Assembly: GCF_017316025.1 (NCBI RefSeq)
Contig: NZ_JAFLVT010000006.1
Location: 124,001 to 188,000 of the forward strand
Direction: 5' to 3'
Source: Candidatus Enterococcus myersii
GTDB taxonomy: Bacteria > Bacillota > Bacilli > Lactobacillales > Enterococcaceae
Length of the DNA: 64,000 nucleotides
The notes below the pieces were generated by a model. The model was given only the letters and a program-made list of their open reading frames with translations, had not been told where the DNA came from and did no database searches. How positions within the stretch are numbered: position 1 is the first letter of the stretch; the number at the start of each line of letters is the position of its first letter. Below, piece after piece: positions 1 through 9,450 of this stretch. Position numbers and translations under genes: made by a program.

Positions 1-158
1 AAACGTTTTTCTTGTTTAGTGAAATATTTGCAGCTAGATTTTACCATGAAATTGCTTTCAAATGGTTGTTTTATTAAAATATTGTCATTTAATTTTTGAT
101 AAATGCTTATTTAACACTGATTTTACTCGTTATGAAAAGTTTTTTTATAAAAAATCGT

Positions 159-215
159 AGAAAACGGTTGCAAATTAAATCGCGGCATTATATACTCTGT
201 TCGTAGAAACGTTTC
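159..215 (+). promoter_or_regulatory. Promoter with two operator-like sites for the glucan operon
   Basis: A -35 TTGCAA (168-173) and a -10 TATACT (191-196) are separated by 17 bp. A cre-like 14-mer, AGAAAACGGTTGCA (159-172, one mismatch to TGNAANCGNWWNCA), covers the -35. A perfect palindrome GAAACGTTTC (206-215) lies at the expected transcription start. The first fits CcpA, the second a LacI-family repressor such as the one at 9451. Binding is inferred, not shown. Confidence 0.7.
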
Positions 216-243
216 ACCAAAAATGAAATACGGAGGAAGAAAG

Positions 244-1494
244 ATGAAGATTTCGAAAAAGCTTTGTTTATTGGGTGTAACAGCAGCGATGACACTGGGT
301 GTTTTAGCAGGTTGCGGGTCAGGTTCTGGCGGAGATTCTGCTAAAGATGACAAGGTCTTAAATATTTGGGGTATGGGAGAAGAAGTGAAACAATTATCCA
401 AAATGACGGATAAATTCACAGATGAAACTGGGATCGAAGTTAAAATCCAGTCTATTCCTTGGTCAAATGCCCACGATAAATTATTAACAGCTGTTGCTTC
501 TAAGAGTGGCCCAGACGTATTGCAAATGGGGACAACTTGGATGCCTGAATTCCAAAAAGCTGGTGCTTTAGCAGACATGAGCAAGTACATTGAAAAATAC
601 GACAATTTAAAAGCTGAAAACTTCTATCATGGTTCTGTTGAAACGACAAAATTTGACGACAAATATTACGGTATTCCGTGGGCAGCTGAAACACGCGTAC
701 TATTTTACCGTACCGATGTTTTAGAAAAAGTTGGCTATAAAGAAGCGCCAAAAACTTGGGAAGAATTAGAAGATGCTGCTAAAAAATTAGCCGCTCGTGG
801 CGATGACAAATACGGTATCAACATCGACAGCAAAGAACAAACACTAGGCTTTATGTTTGCTCGTCAAAATGGTTCACCATTATTAGAAGATGGCAAACCT
901 GTCTTCAATAAAAAACCTTTTGTTGACGCTGTTTCTTACTTGAATGACTTTATCCAAAAAGGTTACTCACCAAAAGAAGATTTAGGTTTGGATGTATCGC
1001 AAACTTTCTCTGGTGACGATGCAATGGTACCAATGTTTATCAGTGGTCCTTGGATGGCAAAAACTGTAAAAGATACAGTAAAAGATGTAGATGGCAAATG
1101 GGCGATTGCAACATTGCCGAAAAAAGAAAACAACATTTCTTCAATGGGTGGCTCAAACTTAACTATTTTTGAATACTCTAAGAAAAAAGATGATGCAGCG
1201 AAATTCATCGAATTTATGGCCCGTCCTGAAAATCAATTAGAGTGGATGAAATTAACTGACGCACTTCCAACTGCTTTAAAAGCTTGGGAAGATGATTCTT
1301 TGAAATCTGATCCTGTTTACAGCGTCTTTAACGAACAATTACAAAACTCTGAACCAATGCCTTTAATCCCTGAATTTGAAGAAATCGCACAAAACTACTT
1401 GAAACACTTTGAACAAATCTATCTTGGCGGCGCCAACGTTCAAAAAGAAATGGATGCTTTCAACCAAGAGTCAGAAACTACTTTAAATAAATAA
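244..1494 (+). CDS. ABC sugar-binding lipoprotein (family 1 extracellular solute-binding protein)
   Basis: This 416-residue protein captures an oligosaccharide outside the cell and delivers it to the two permeases encoded downstream. The N-terminus has basic residues, a hydrophobic stretch and the lipobox LAGC, so it should be a lipid-anchored lipoprotein. The rest reads as a family 1 solute-binding protein. I chose ATG 244 over ATG 223 because GGAGG at 232-236 sits 7 bp before 244 and inside the longer reading. It is the first gene of an operon with two permeases, a GH3 beta-glucosidase and a GH94 phosphorylase. In Listeria innocua an operon of this content handles beta-1,2-glucooligosaccharides, so sophorooligosaccharides are the likely ligand by context. 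No transport ATPase is encoded here; a shared MsmK-type ATPase is probably used. Confidence 0.9.
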   Translation: MKISKKLCLLGVTAAMTLGVLAGCGSGSGGDSAKDDKVLNIWGMGEEVKQLSKMTDKFTDETGIEVKIQSIPWSNAHDKLLTAVASKSGPDVLQMGTTWMPEFQKAGALADMSKYIEKYDNLKAENFYHGSVETTKFDDKYYGIPWAAETRVLFYRTDVLEKVGYKEAPKTWEELEDAAKKLAARGDDKYGINIDSKEQTLGFMFARQNGSPLLEDGKPVFNKKPFVDAVSYLNDFIQKGYSPKEDLGLDVSQTFSGDDAMVPMFISGPWMAKTVKDTVKDVDGKWAIATLPKKENNISSMGGSNLTIFEYSKKKDDAAKFIEFMARPENQLEWMKLTDALPTALKAWEDDSLKSDPVYSVFNEQLQNSEPMPLIPEFEEIAQNYLKHFEQIYLGGANVQKEMDAFNQESETTLNK

Positions 1495-1508
1495 TCGTGG
1501 TATAAAAA

Positions 1509-1592
1509 TTTAACAGCTAAGAAGTGTTAAATCGTGGCCACAAATTTTTTAGGAGTGGTCCAAAAGTCCTGTTTGGACTTTTAACCACTCCT
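1509..1592 (+). terminator. Two intercistronic hairpins after the binding-protein gene
   Basis: A small hairpin (TTTAACA paired with TGTTAAA, 1509-1531) is followed by a long one at 1551-1592, with arms AGGAGTGG and CCACTCCT extended by CCAAAAGTCC against GGACTTTT. No clean T-run follows, so partial termination or 3'-end protection of the binding-protein mRNA is more likely than full termination. This is a common way to express binding protein above permease. Confidence 0.65.
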
Positions 1593-1645
1593 TACTTTTG
1601 TCAATTCCTACAATTCACGAAATTATTTTGAAGGGGGCGCTTCCA

Positions 1646-2539
1646 TTGCGAAAAGCCAAAACCACCAAAGCACCATATCTTTTCATTGCTCCAGCCTTGA
1701 TTTTACTTTTGCTATTTTCAATTATTCCTATCTTTGTTGCATTTTTTATTAGTTTTACTGATATGAGTCTTGTTGGGCTCGCCGACTGGTCACAAATTAA
1801 ATTTGTTGCGTTTAAAAACTATCAAGATATTGTTTTGGACCCTGTTTTTCTAAAGAGTATTAAAAATACGCTCTTTTATGTGGTATTTGGGGTGCCGGTT
1901 GTTATTGCCTTATCAATGGGTTTGGCGTTAATGATTAATTTTGGTAAAAATCGAATTTTTTCTGCTTTTCGGATGATTTTTTACACACCGGCGATTACAA
2001 ACGTGGTTGCCGTGGCAGTAGTTTTTGCCTATTTATATAATCCAAGTTTCGGCTTTTTAAATTATTTGTTGTCACTTTTACACATTGATGCGGTGCCATG
2101 GTTAACCAATCCGGTCATGGCAAAAATTTCCTTAATTATTTTAGGGGTATGGCGTGCAGTCGGGGCCAATATGTTGATTTTCTTGGCTGCCATTCAAGGT
2201 ATTCCAAAAGAATTATATGAAGCCGCTTCACTAGATGGTGCTTCAAAACGGCAGCAAACTTGGTACATTACCATTCCGTCTTTACGCTTTTCAACGTTCT
2301 TTGTTACCGTCACAACTTTAATTGGCTGGTTGCAATTCTTCGAAGAACCATTTGTTTTAACCAATGGTGGACCGCTAGATTCTACGACTTCTGTTGCGTT
2401 GTTTATCTACCGCAATGGTTTCCAATTAAGTAAATTTGGCTATGCTGCAGCGGGATCGTTCATTTTATTTGCAGCTATCATTATCGTTACATTGCTACAA
2501 TTTAGAATGCAACGCAAAAATGCAGAAAATCAATTATAA
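1646..2539 (+). CDS. ABC sugar transporter permease (MalF/UgpA type)
   Basis: One of two integral membrane subunits of the oligosaccharide importer. The 297-residue product has about six hydrophobic segments and the cytoplasmic EAA loop (ELYEAASLDGASKRQ) that contacts the ATPase. An upstream TTG at 1598 is possible, but AAGGGGG at 1631-1637 is well placed for TTG 1646, giving an N-terminus that begins with basic residues before the first membrane helix. It lies downstream of the intercistronic hairpins and 15 bp before the partner permease. Substrate is assigned from operon context only. Confidence 0.9.
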   Translation: MRKAKTTKAPYLFIAPALILLLLFSIIPIFVAFFISFTDMSLVGLADWSQIKFVAFKNYQDIVLDPVFLKSIKNTLFYVVFGVPVVIALSMGLALMINFGKNRIFSAFRMIFYTPAITNVVAVAVVFAYLYNPSFGFLNYLLSLLHIDAVPWLTNPVMAKISLIILGVWRAVGANMLIFLAAIQGIPKELYEAASLDGASKRQQTWYITIPSLRFSTFFVTVTTLIGWLQFFEEPFVLTNGGPLDSTTSVALFIYRNGFQLSKFGYAAAGSFILFAAIIIVTLLQFRMQRKNAENQL

Positions 2540-2554
2540 GTGAGGTAATCAAAG

Positions 2555-3385
2555 ATGACAAAAGAAATGCAAAGTAACCGTCGTGCCAAAATTGCAATCG
2601 GGATTGCCTTAGCCATTGGTGCGATTATTTGGATGATTCCTTTTGTATGGATGATCCTTTCTTCTTTTAAAACAGATGCGGAGATTATGCAATTTCCTCC
2701 GAAAATTTTACCGGAACATTTTTCTATGGATAACTTCAAAGAGTTATTCGGTGCCTTCAATTTTATCGTGTATTTGAAAAATACGTTGATCGTTGTCGCC
2801 TTCTCCTTTTTAGGCATGTTCTTTAACGCTATGGCAGGTTTTGGCTTTGCCAAATACAACTTTAAAGGCCGTGAACCTTTGTTTTACTTGGTCTTAGCAA
2901 CAATGATGATTCCCGGTCAGGTAACGATGATTCCTGTTTACTTGATTATGAACTCTTTAAAATTAACCAATACTATGGCAGGGATTATTTTGCCCGGCTT
3001 AGTAGGGGCATATGGGATCTTTTTATTCCGCCAATTTGCTTCCGCTATTTCCAATGAACTTTTAGAAGCTGCTCGCTTGGATGGCGCAAGTGAATGGTAT
3101 ATCTTCACCCGCATCGTTTTACCTATTTCCAAACCGGTGTTGGCCGTACAAGGGATTGCGACATTTATCGGTGGTTGGAATTCATTCTTATGGCCGTTGA
3201 TTATGGCAAACGACGAAAAATATTACACCTTATCTGTTGGCTTGCAGTTGTTAAAAGGACAATATGCGAATAATTACTCCCTACAGATGGCAGGTTCAAC
3301 CTTTATGGTCGTGCCAATTTTAATCATCTTCATGTTCTTACAAAAATATATCTTGGAAGGCTATAACGTTTCAGGAAATAAATAA
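2555..3385 (+). CDS. ABC sugar transporter permease (MalG/UgpE type)
   Basis: Second membrane subunit of the importer, 276 residues, six predicted membrane spans. The EAA motif reads ELLEAARLDGASEWY. The sequence ends with the conserved short C-terminal tail typical of MalG-like proteins (GYNVSGNK). The ATG at 2555 follows a GAGG site at about 2542. It pairs with the permease just upstream to form the channel and is followed, after 32 bp, by the GH3 gene. Confidence 0.92.
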   Translation: MTKEMQSNRRAKIAIGIALAIGAIIWMIPFVWMILSSFKTDAEIMQFPPKILPEHFSMDNFKELFGAFNFIVYLKNTLIVVAFSFLGMFFNAMAGFGFAKYNFKGREPLFYLVLATMMIPGQVTMIPVYLIMNSLKLTNTMAGIILPGLVGAYGIFLFRQFASAISNELLEAARLDGASEWYIFTRIVLPISKPVLAVQGIATFIGGWNSFLWPLIMANDEKYYTLSVGLQLLKGQYANNYSLQMAGSTFMVVPILIIFMFLQKYILEGYNVSGNK

Positions 3386-3417
3386 AAAAAACGCACCAGC
3401 TAAAGGAGGATGCAGCA

Positions 3418-5568
3418 ATGGAACAGGCAAAATTAACTGCATTGGTACAAGAAATGACATTGGCTGAAAAAGTCGATCAGCTTTTACAATTGGCTGCCGA
3501 TTTTTATTCACAGGCCGCAGAAGAAAAAACTGGTCCCATGACAGAAATGGGCTTAAAAGATGAAAATATTCAAAATGCCGGTACTATTTTAGGTTTAGCC
3601 GGAGCCAGTGAAGCCAAGCGAATTCAAAAAGAGTATATGGAAAAAAATCGCTTGGGTATTCCTACACTATTAATGGCCGATATTATTCATGGCTTTCGCA
3701 CAATTTTTCCGATTCCATTGGCTCTTGGCAGCAGTTGGGATTTAGCAGCCGCAGAAGAAATGGCGCAAATTTCTGCCAAAGAAGCAGCAGTTTCTGGCTT
3801 ACACGTTACCTTTTCACCAATGGTCGATTTGGTAAGAGATCCACGTTGGGGCCGGGTGATGGAATCTACAGGAGAAGATCCATATTTAAATGCCCGCTTT
3901 GCTGAAAGCTTTGTTAAAGGTTATCAAGGGGATGACTTAAAAAATGACTTCACGCGCGTTGCCGCTTGTGTAAAACACTTTGCAGCTTATGGGGCAGCTT
4001 TAGCTGGTCGGGATTACAATACTGTCAATATGTCAGAAAGACAGTTGCGGGAAAGTTATTTACCAGGGTATAAAGCTGCTTTAGATGCCGGTGCTAAATT
4101 AGTTATGACCTCCTTTAATACCGTTGACGGCATTCCTGCTACGGGGAACAAGTGGTTATTCCGGGATGTTTTACGTCAAGAATACGATTTTGACGGCGTC
4201 GTGATTTCAGACTGGGGCGCAGTAAAGGAATTGATTTTTCACGGTGTTGCCGCTGATGAAAAACAAGCGGCGCAATTAGCCATTGAAGCTGGCGTTGATA
4301 TTGAAATGATGACGACTTGTTACACCCATTATTTAGCGGAATTAATTGAAGAAGGCAGTGTGGATGAAGCGTTATTAGATGAAGCTGTCTTACGCATTTT
4401 AGAATTGAAAAACGATTTGGGGTTATTTGAAAATCCCTATCGTGGTGCCAGTGTTGAAGATGAAAAGGTGATTTTATCACCCGAGCATCGCCAAGCAGCT
4501 CGTGAAATCGCGCAAAAATCAATCGTCTTATTAAAAAATAAAGCAGATATTCTACCTTTAAATTCAGAAGAAACAGTTGCAATTATTGGCCCCGCGGCTG
4601 CAAGTCACGATGTTTTAGGGGCTTGGTCTTGGCAAGGAAAAATGGAAGAAGCCGTTTCACTTTTAGAAGGGGCCCAAGCGTATAGCTCACATTTATTAGT
4701 CGGCAAAGAAGAGTTTGATTACTTTGCCCCAAGTCAAAAAGCTGTGGCAGAAGCCGTTTCATTGGCGCAAAAAGCCGATAAAGTTGTGTTGGCTTTAGGC
4801 GAAGCAGAATGGATGAGCGGCGAAGCGGCAAGTCGTAGCGATATTACTTTGCCAAAAGCGCAAATTGCCTTGTTTGAAGCTGTTAAAGCAGTCAATCCCA
4901 ATATTATTGTGACCTTATACAATGGTCGTCCTTTGGATTTAAATGGCATCGATGAAGCCAAGGCCATTGTGGAAGCATGGTTTGCAGGTACAGAAGCTGG
5001 AAATGCCTTAGCCGATATTTTATGGGGGGCCTTTAATCCAACGGCGCGCTTGTCCATGTCATTTCCTGAAAGCGTTGGCCAAGTACCGATTTTTTACAAT
5101 TGTGATAGCACAGGCCGCCCTTATGAGAGTGCACCGAATGAAAAATATGTTTCAAAATATTTGGATGTCTCCAATTATGCGAAATATCCTTTTGGCTTTG
5201 GCTTAAGTTATAGCCAATTTTCTTATCAAGACGTCGTGATTGACCAGACAGAATTAACGCCAGAAAACCAAATTCTGCTCACAGTGACAATCACAAATGA
5301 AAGTGAGCAAACAGGCAAAGAAACAGTGCAGTTGTACATTCAAGATTTAGTGGGACAAGTTGTACGTCCGATAAAAGAATTAAAGGCCTTCCAGCAAGTT
5401 GTTTTAGCCGGTAAAGAAAGCCGCAAAGTTTCTTTTGCCATTACAGAAGAGATGTTGCGCTATGTCCATCAAGATCAAAGAACGATTAGTGATGCAGGTG
5501 CCTTTTTGGCAATGGTGGGACCAAACAGCCGTGATTTAACTGCGGTAACATTTAATTTAGTGAAGTAG
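3418..5568 (+). CDS. GH3 family beta-glucosidase (BglX-like)
   Basis: A 716-residue cytoplasmic glycoside hydrolase family 3 enzyme; there is no signal peptide. The order is N-terminal (beta/alpha)8 barrel, middle alpha/beta domain and C-terminal fibronectin-III-like domain. The conserved KHFAAYG segment is present, and the SDW motif places the expected nucleophile at Asp265. Start ATG 3418 follows AAAGGAGG. It sits between the importer and a GH94 phosphorylase. In the matching Listeria operon the GH3 member acts on sophorose (beta-1,2-glucobiose), the short product that the phosphorylase leaves behind. The linkage preference is therefore inferred from neighbours; general beta-glucosidase or beta-xylosidase activity is the alternative. 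Confidence 0.9.
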   Translation: MEQAKLTALVQEMTLAEKVDQLLQLAADFYSQAAEEKTGPMTEMGLKDENIQNAGTILGLAGASEAKRIQKEYMEKNRLGIPTLLMADIIHGFRTIFPIPLALGSSWDLAAAEEMAQISAKEAAVSGLHVTFSPMVDLVRDPRWGRVMESTGEDPYLNARFAESFVKGYQGDDLKNDFTRVAACVKHFAAYGAALAGRDYNTVNMSERQLRESYLPGYKAALDAGAKLVMTSFNTVDGIPATGNKWLFRDVLRQEYDFDGVVISDWGAVKELIFHGVAADEKQAAQLAIEAGVDIEMMTTCYTHYLAELIEEGSVDEALLDEAVLRILELKNDLGLFENPYRGASVEDEKVILSPEHRQAAREIAQKSIVLLKNKADILPLNSEETVAIIGPAAASHDVLGAWSWQGKMEEAVSLLEGAQAYSSHLLVGKEEFDYFAPSQKAVAEAVSLAQKADKVVLALGEAEWMSGEAASRSDITLPKAQIALFEAVKAVNPNIIVTLYNGRPLDLNGIDEAKAIVEAWFAGTEAGNALADILWGAFNPTARLSMSFPESVGQVPIFYNCDSTGRPYESAPNEKYVSKYLDVSNYAKYPFGFGLSYSQFSYQDVVIDQTELTPENQILLTVTITNESEQTGKETVQLYIQDLVGQVVRPIKELKAFQQVVLAGKESRKVSFAITEEMLRYVHQDQRTISDAGAFLAMVGPNSRDLTAVTFNLVK

Positions 5569-5580
5569 GGAGCCAAAACA

Positions 5581-8500
5581 ATGAAGCAAATCATTTTGAA
5601 CGCCGGAGATGTCCAAGCGGCATTTTTACCCACAGGGGATTTATACGAGTTGTGCAGCAATGAAATTATGATTAATCAATTAGATGGTAACGCCTTAGAT
5701 GGTAGCGTCAATCAAATTTATTTACGTATTTTTGATGAAAAAATCACAGCGGTAACTTTAATTGGTTCAAATACTAACAGTACTTTTTCACAAAATGAAA
5801 ATGGCGTAACGTGGCAAGGTAGCGTTGAAGAAATTAGGTACCAAGTGGACTTTACCTTAAGCAAAAAAAATATCTGGTTTTGGACGGTCACATTAAAAGG
5901 TGAAGGACAAGTTGTGGATGTCATCTTTGGGCAGGATTTAGGCAATGCCGCCAAAGGTGCTGTGCAATCAAACGAAGCATACATGTCCCAATATGTTGAC
6001 CACAAAGTAACACAGCAAGAAAACGGCTATATTATTACTTCACGTCAAAACCAACCACAAGGTGGAGAATTTCCAGTAGTGGAACATGGAAGCTTAACGA
6101 AAAACCGCGGCTTTTTAACCGATGGCTATCAATTCTTTGGAACAAACTATAAAACTACAGCGACACCGCAAGCTTTAGCGATTGATCAATTTGAAAATGA
6201 AGTTTATCAATACGAGTTTGCTTATCCCGTATTACAATCTGAAAAAATGACTTTACAAGGTGAAGCAGAAGTAGTTTTTTACGGCGGCTTTAAAAATAAT
6301 CATCCTAAAGAAATAACAGAAGCTCTTTTTACCAAAGAGCAAGTTGCTGCAGCCTACCAGAAACCAGTAGTTTTACAAAATGAACAAGGAAATACGCGTC
6401 AGAAAAAAATCGGTGCGCCTTTAACGGGGAAAAAATTAACTGCCGCTGAAATTGATGCCTTATTCCCAGAAAAAAACCAAGTCGAAGTAGTTGATGGCAG
6501 CGTATTGTCTTTCTTTACACCAAATTATCATCACGTGGTTTTACAAGAAAAAGAAGAACAGATGGAACGGGCAACCGGCCACATTTTACTAAGTGGGACG
6601 GACTTAACTGTCGATAAACCGCTTCTAGCAACGACAGCTTATATGTACGGAATTTTCAACTCCCAAGTGGTTTTAGGCAACACTTCCATGAATAAATTAA
6701 TGAGTAACAGCCGTAACAGCTTAAATGTTTTAAAACATTCTGGCCAACGCCTGTATGTAAAAGAAGGCGAGAACTGGCGTGTTCTAACCATGCCTTCTGC
6801 TTTTGAAATGGGCTTAAATTCGGCAACTTGGTATTACCAATTAGACGATGATTTACTGACAATTACGACCTATACGATTGCAAATGGCCGCGAAATTCGT
6901 CTGAATTGCCACAGTGCCACTGGCAAAAATTATACCTTTGCTTTAACGAGTCATCTTTTGATGGGGGCACAAGAAACACCAACGTATCAAATGACACAAA
7001 CGGGCAATCAAATAACGATTAAACCGGCAGCAAGCTCACCTATAAACAGTGAATACCCTGATTTGACCTATTATATGACCATGGATACAGCATTTAGCGT
7101 GACAGATGAAAGTCTCTTTGGAGTAGAATCTTCTGACTTGCAAGTTGTAGTTTTAGAAGATGTTTCAGGTTTTGAAAGTATTATCCAAGGCACATTAACA
7201 GGGGCAGATTTTGTTGAAACCAAAACGGATTTGATTGCAGAAGATGCAGCCTATGTAACTTTTGTTGACAGCTTATTACACAATTTCAAATTGGAGCACG
7301 AAACGGCAGACGTTAGCAGTATGAATTATTTGAGCCGCTGGTATGTTCACAATATGCTCGTTCACTACTTATCCCCACATGGTTTAGAACAATATGGCGG
7401 GGCTGCCTGGGGGACGCGGGATGTTTCCCAAGGTCCAACTGAATTTTTCTTTGCAATTAACCGACCAGAAGTTGTAAAAGATATTATTAAAAAGGTGTAT
7501 GTCAACCAGTTTGACGATGACGGCAACTGGCCGCAATGGTTCATGTTTGATCGTTATGAAACGCAAAAAGCTGATGAAAGCCATGGGGATGTAATCGTTT
7601 GGCCAATGAAAATTATTGCAGATTATTTAGCTAAAACAGCTGATTACAGTATTTTGCAAGAAAAATTGCCTTATACAAAACGCAGTGATTTCCATAAAAC
7701 GACTGAAAGCTACACGTTATTTGACCACTTGAAAAAAGAAGTTCAATATATCGAAGATAATTTCTTAGCGGGAACGTATTTATCTTGCTATGGCGATGGC
7801 GATTGGGACGATACTTTGCAACCCTATGACAGCCGTTTGAAAAAACATATGGCCTCTAGTTGGACTGTCGCTTTAACATACCAAGTTATGAATAAGTTAA
7901 GTCACGTTTTAGCGACAGAAGATGCCGCCTACAGCCAACATTTAGAAAAACTTGTAGCGGGTATTAAAACAGACTTTACAAAATATATTTTAGGCACCGA
8001 TGTTATTCCTGGCTTTGTTTATATGGAAGAAGATGGCACGCCTGAATTAATGATTCATCCAACTGACAAAAAGACCGGAATTCAATACCGTCTATTGCCA
8101 ATGACTCGCAGTATGATTGCAGAATTACTAACACCTAAACAAGCACAAGCTCATTTGGCTGTGATCAAAGAAAACTTGCAATTTCCAGATGGCGTACGCT
8201 TGATGAATCGTCCTGCTCATTATGCCGGCGGTGTGAGCACTAACTTTAAGCGGGCCGAACAAGCCGCTAACTTTGGGCGGGAAATTGGTTTGCAATACGT
8301 TCACGCCCACATTCGTTTTACCGAGGCAATGGCAAAATTAGGCAAAACAGAGGAAACTTGGCGGGCATTACAAACCATTAACCCAATTAATTTAAAAGAG
8401 CGGGTAAAAAATGCTAAATTACGCCAAGCCAATGTGTATTTCAGTAGTTCTGATGGCGATTTCAAAACAAGATATGAAGCACAGGAAAACTTTGGTAAAC

Positions 8501-8862
8501 TAAGAGATGGAAGCGTTGACGTCAAAGGCGGCTGGCGGATTTATTCTAGCGGCCCGGGAATTTACTTAAATCAACTGTTAACGAATGTTTTAGGCCTAAG
8601 AGAAGACAGTAAAACAATCGTCTTAGATCCCGTTTTACCGGCAGAACTTGACGGACTTAAAGTAAATTATGCTCTAGCTGATGCACCAGTAGCGATCACT
8701 TTTTATACTGCAGCAGATAAAAAGCGCAAAGTCGTAATCAATGGTAAAGTGGTGGAAACAAAAATAGAAGCGAACCCATATCGTACCGGTGGCTTTGTCA
8801 TAGACAAAAAAGACTTCAAAGAATATTTGAAAGACGGCAATCAAATTGCTGTTTATTGCTAG
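5581..8862 (+). CDS. GH94 glycoside phosphorylase, probable 1,2-beta-oligoglucan phosphorylase
   Basis: A very long (1093-residue) GH94 protein without a signal peptide. The catalytic region carries CYGDGDWDDTLQPYD (from residue 736); Asp744 aligns by motif with the general acid of cellobiose phosphorylase (DWND). Cellobiose and chitobiose phosphorylases are near 800 residues, whereas 1,2-beta-oligoglucan phosphorylases are near 1100, and this length, together with the GH3 and importer genes, points to the latter. Such enzymes use phosphate to split beta-1,2-glucan oligomers into alpha-glucose 1-phosphate and a shortened chain, saving ATP. It starts 12 bp after the GH3 gene with GGAG as ribosome site and ends the operon before a strong hairpin. 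Linkage specificity is not proven by sequence alone. Confidence 0.82.
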   Translation: MKQIILNAGDVQAAFLPTGDLYELCSNEIMINQLDGNALDGSVNQIYLRIFDEKITAVTLIGSNTNSTFSQNENGVTWQGSVEEIRYQVDFTLSKKNIWFWTVTLKGEGQVVDVIFGQDLGNAAKGAVQSNEAYMSQYVDHKVTQQENGYIITSRQNQPQGGEFPVVEHGSLTKNRGFLTDGYQFFGTNYKTTATPQALAIDQFENEVYQYEFAYPVLQSEKMTLQGEAEVVFYGGFKNNHPKEITEALFTKEQVAAAYQKPVVLQNEQGNTRQKKIGAPLTGKKLTAAEIDALFPEKNQVEVVDGSVLSFFTPNYHHVVLQEKEEQMERATGHILLSGTDLTVDKPLLATTAYMYGIFNSQVVLGNTSMNKLMSNSRNSLNVLKHSGQRLYVKEGENWRVLTMPSAFEMGLNSATWYYQLDDDLLTITTYTIANGREIRLNCHSATGKNYTFALTSHLLMGAQETPTYQMTQTGNQITIKPAASSPINSEYPDLTYYMTMDTAFSVTDESLFGVESSDLQVVVLEDVSGFESIIQGTLTGADFVETKTDLIAEDAAYVTFVDSLLHNFKLEHETADVSSMNYLSRWYVHNMLVHYLSPHGLEQYGGAAWGTRDVSQGPTEFFFAINRPEVVKDIIKKVYVNQFDDDGNWPQWFMFDRYETQKADESHGDVIVWPMKIIADYLAKTADYSILQEKLPYTKRSDFHKTTESYTLFDHLKKEVQYIEDNFLAGTYLSCYGDGDWDDTLQPYDSRLKKHMASSWTVALTYQVMNKLSHVLATEDAAYSQHLEKLVAGIKTDFTKYILGTDVIPGFVYMEEDGTPELMIHPTDKKTGIQYRLLPMTRSMIAELLTPKQAQAHLAVIKENLQFPDGVRLMNRPAHYAGGVSTNFKRAEQAANFGREIGLQYVHAHIRFTEAMAKLGKTEETWRALQTINPINLKERVKNAKLRQANVYFSSSDGDFKTRYEAQENFGKLRDGSVDVKGGWRIYSSGPGIYLNQLLTNVLGLREDSKTIVLDPVLPAELDGLKVNYALADAPVAITFYTAADKKRKVVINGKVVETKIEANPYRTGGFVIDKKDFKEYLKDGNQIAVYC

Positions 8863-8889
8863 CCTTGAAGGTATAAGTATTTGAAAAAA

Positions 8890-8947
8890 CGTAGCAGAAG
8901 GAAATTCAATTGTGAAACGACAATTGAATTCTTTCTGCGAGTTTTAG
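8890..8947 (+). terminator. Terminator of the glucan operon
   Basis: A long stem (arms starting GCAGAAGGAAATTCAATTGT and ending with ACAATTGAATTC-TTTCTGC, loop GAAACG) is followed by GAGTTTT. It closes the five-gene operon 30 bp after the GH94 stop codon. Confidence 0.75.
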
Positions 8948-9015
8948 AAAAAGCAGTTTTTAAGGCTAAACGTGACACATGTTTGGACTTGTTTTTTAGA
9001 AAAGAATAGATCTGC

Positions 9016-9440
9016 TTAAAATGAAATAGGATGTCAGTTTCACAAAGCGATTTTCGCTGATGTGAAATGATATACGAAGAGAAAATAAAACTCATTTTTT
9101 TCAAAAAAATGAATACATTAAAATGAAATAGGATGTCAGTTTCTCACAGCGGTTTTCGCTGATGTGAAATGATATACGAAGAGAAAATAGGACTCATTTT
9201 TTTCAAAAAAATGAATACATTAAAATGAAATAGGATGTCAGTTTCTCACAGCGATTTTTGCTGATGTGAAATGATATACGAAGAGAAAATAGAACTCATT
9301 TTTTTCAAAAAAATGAATACATTAAAATGAAATAGGATGTCAGTTTCTCACAGCGGTTTTCGCTGATGTGAAATGATATACGAAGAGAAAATAGGACTCA
9401 TTTTTTTCAAAAAAATGAATACATTAAAATGAAATAGGAG
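9016..9440. repeat. Four tandem 102-bp repeats plus a 17-bp partial copy
   Basis: The 15-mer TTAAAATGAAATAGG begins at 9016, 9118, 9220, 9322 and 9424, an exact 102-bp period. Copies 2-4 are nearly identical; copy 1 has a few changes. Each copy contains an A/T palindrome (TCATTTTTTT-C-AAAAAAATGA), a CAGCG/CGCTG hairpin and a TGATATAC box that could act as a -10. The fifth copy stops at the Shine-Dalgarno sequence of the lacI-type gene, so the array forms that gene's whole upstream region. There are no spacers, so it is not CRISPR. The period is a multiple of 3, but no repeat-encoded ORF with a ribosome site is seen. Confidence 0.95.
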
Positions 9441-9450
9441 CGTAAGGCAC

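Noticed and set aside
9027-9423. Nine-codon minicistrons (ATG TCA GTT ...) in each 102-bp repeat
   Set aside because: ATG directly abuts AGG with no room for ribosome binding, and the frame is too short to judge.
9016-9440. CRISPR array
   Set aside because: The 102-bp units are directly contiguous with no variable spacers, and no cas genes are near.
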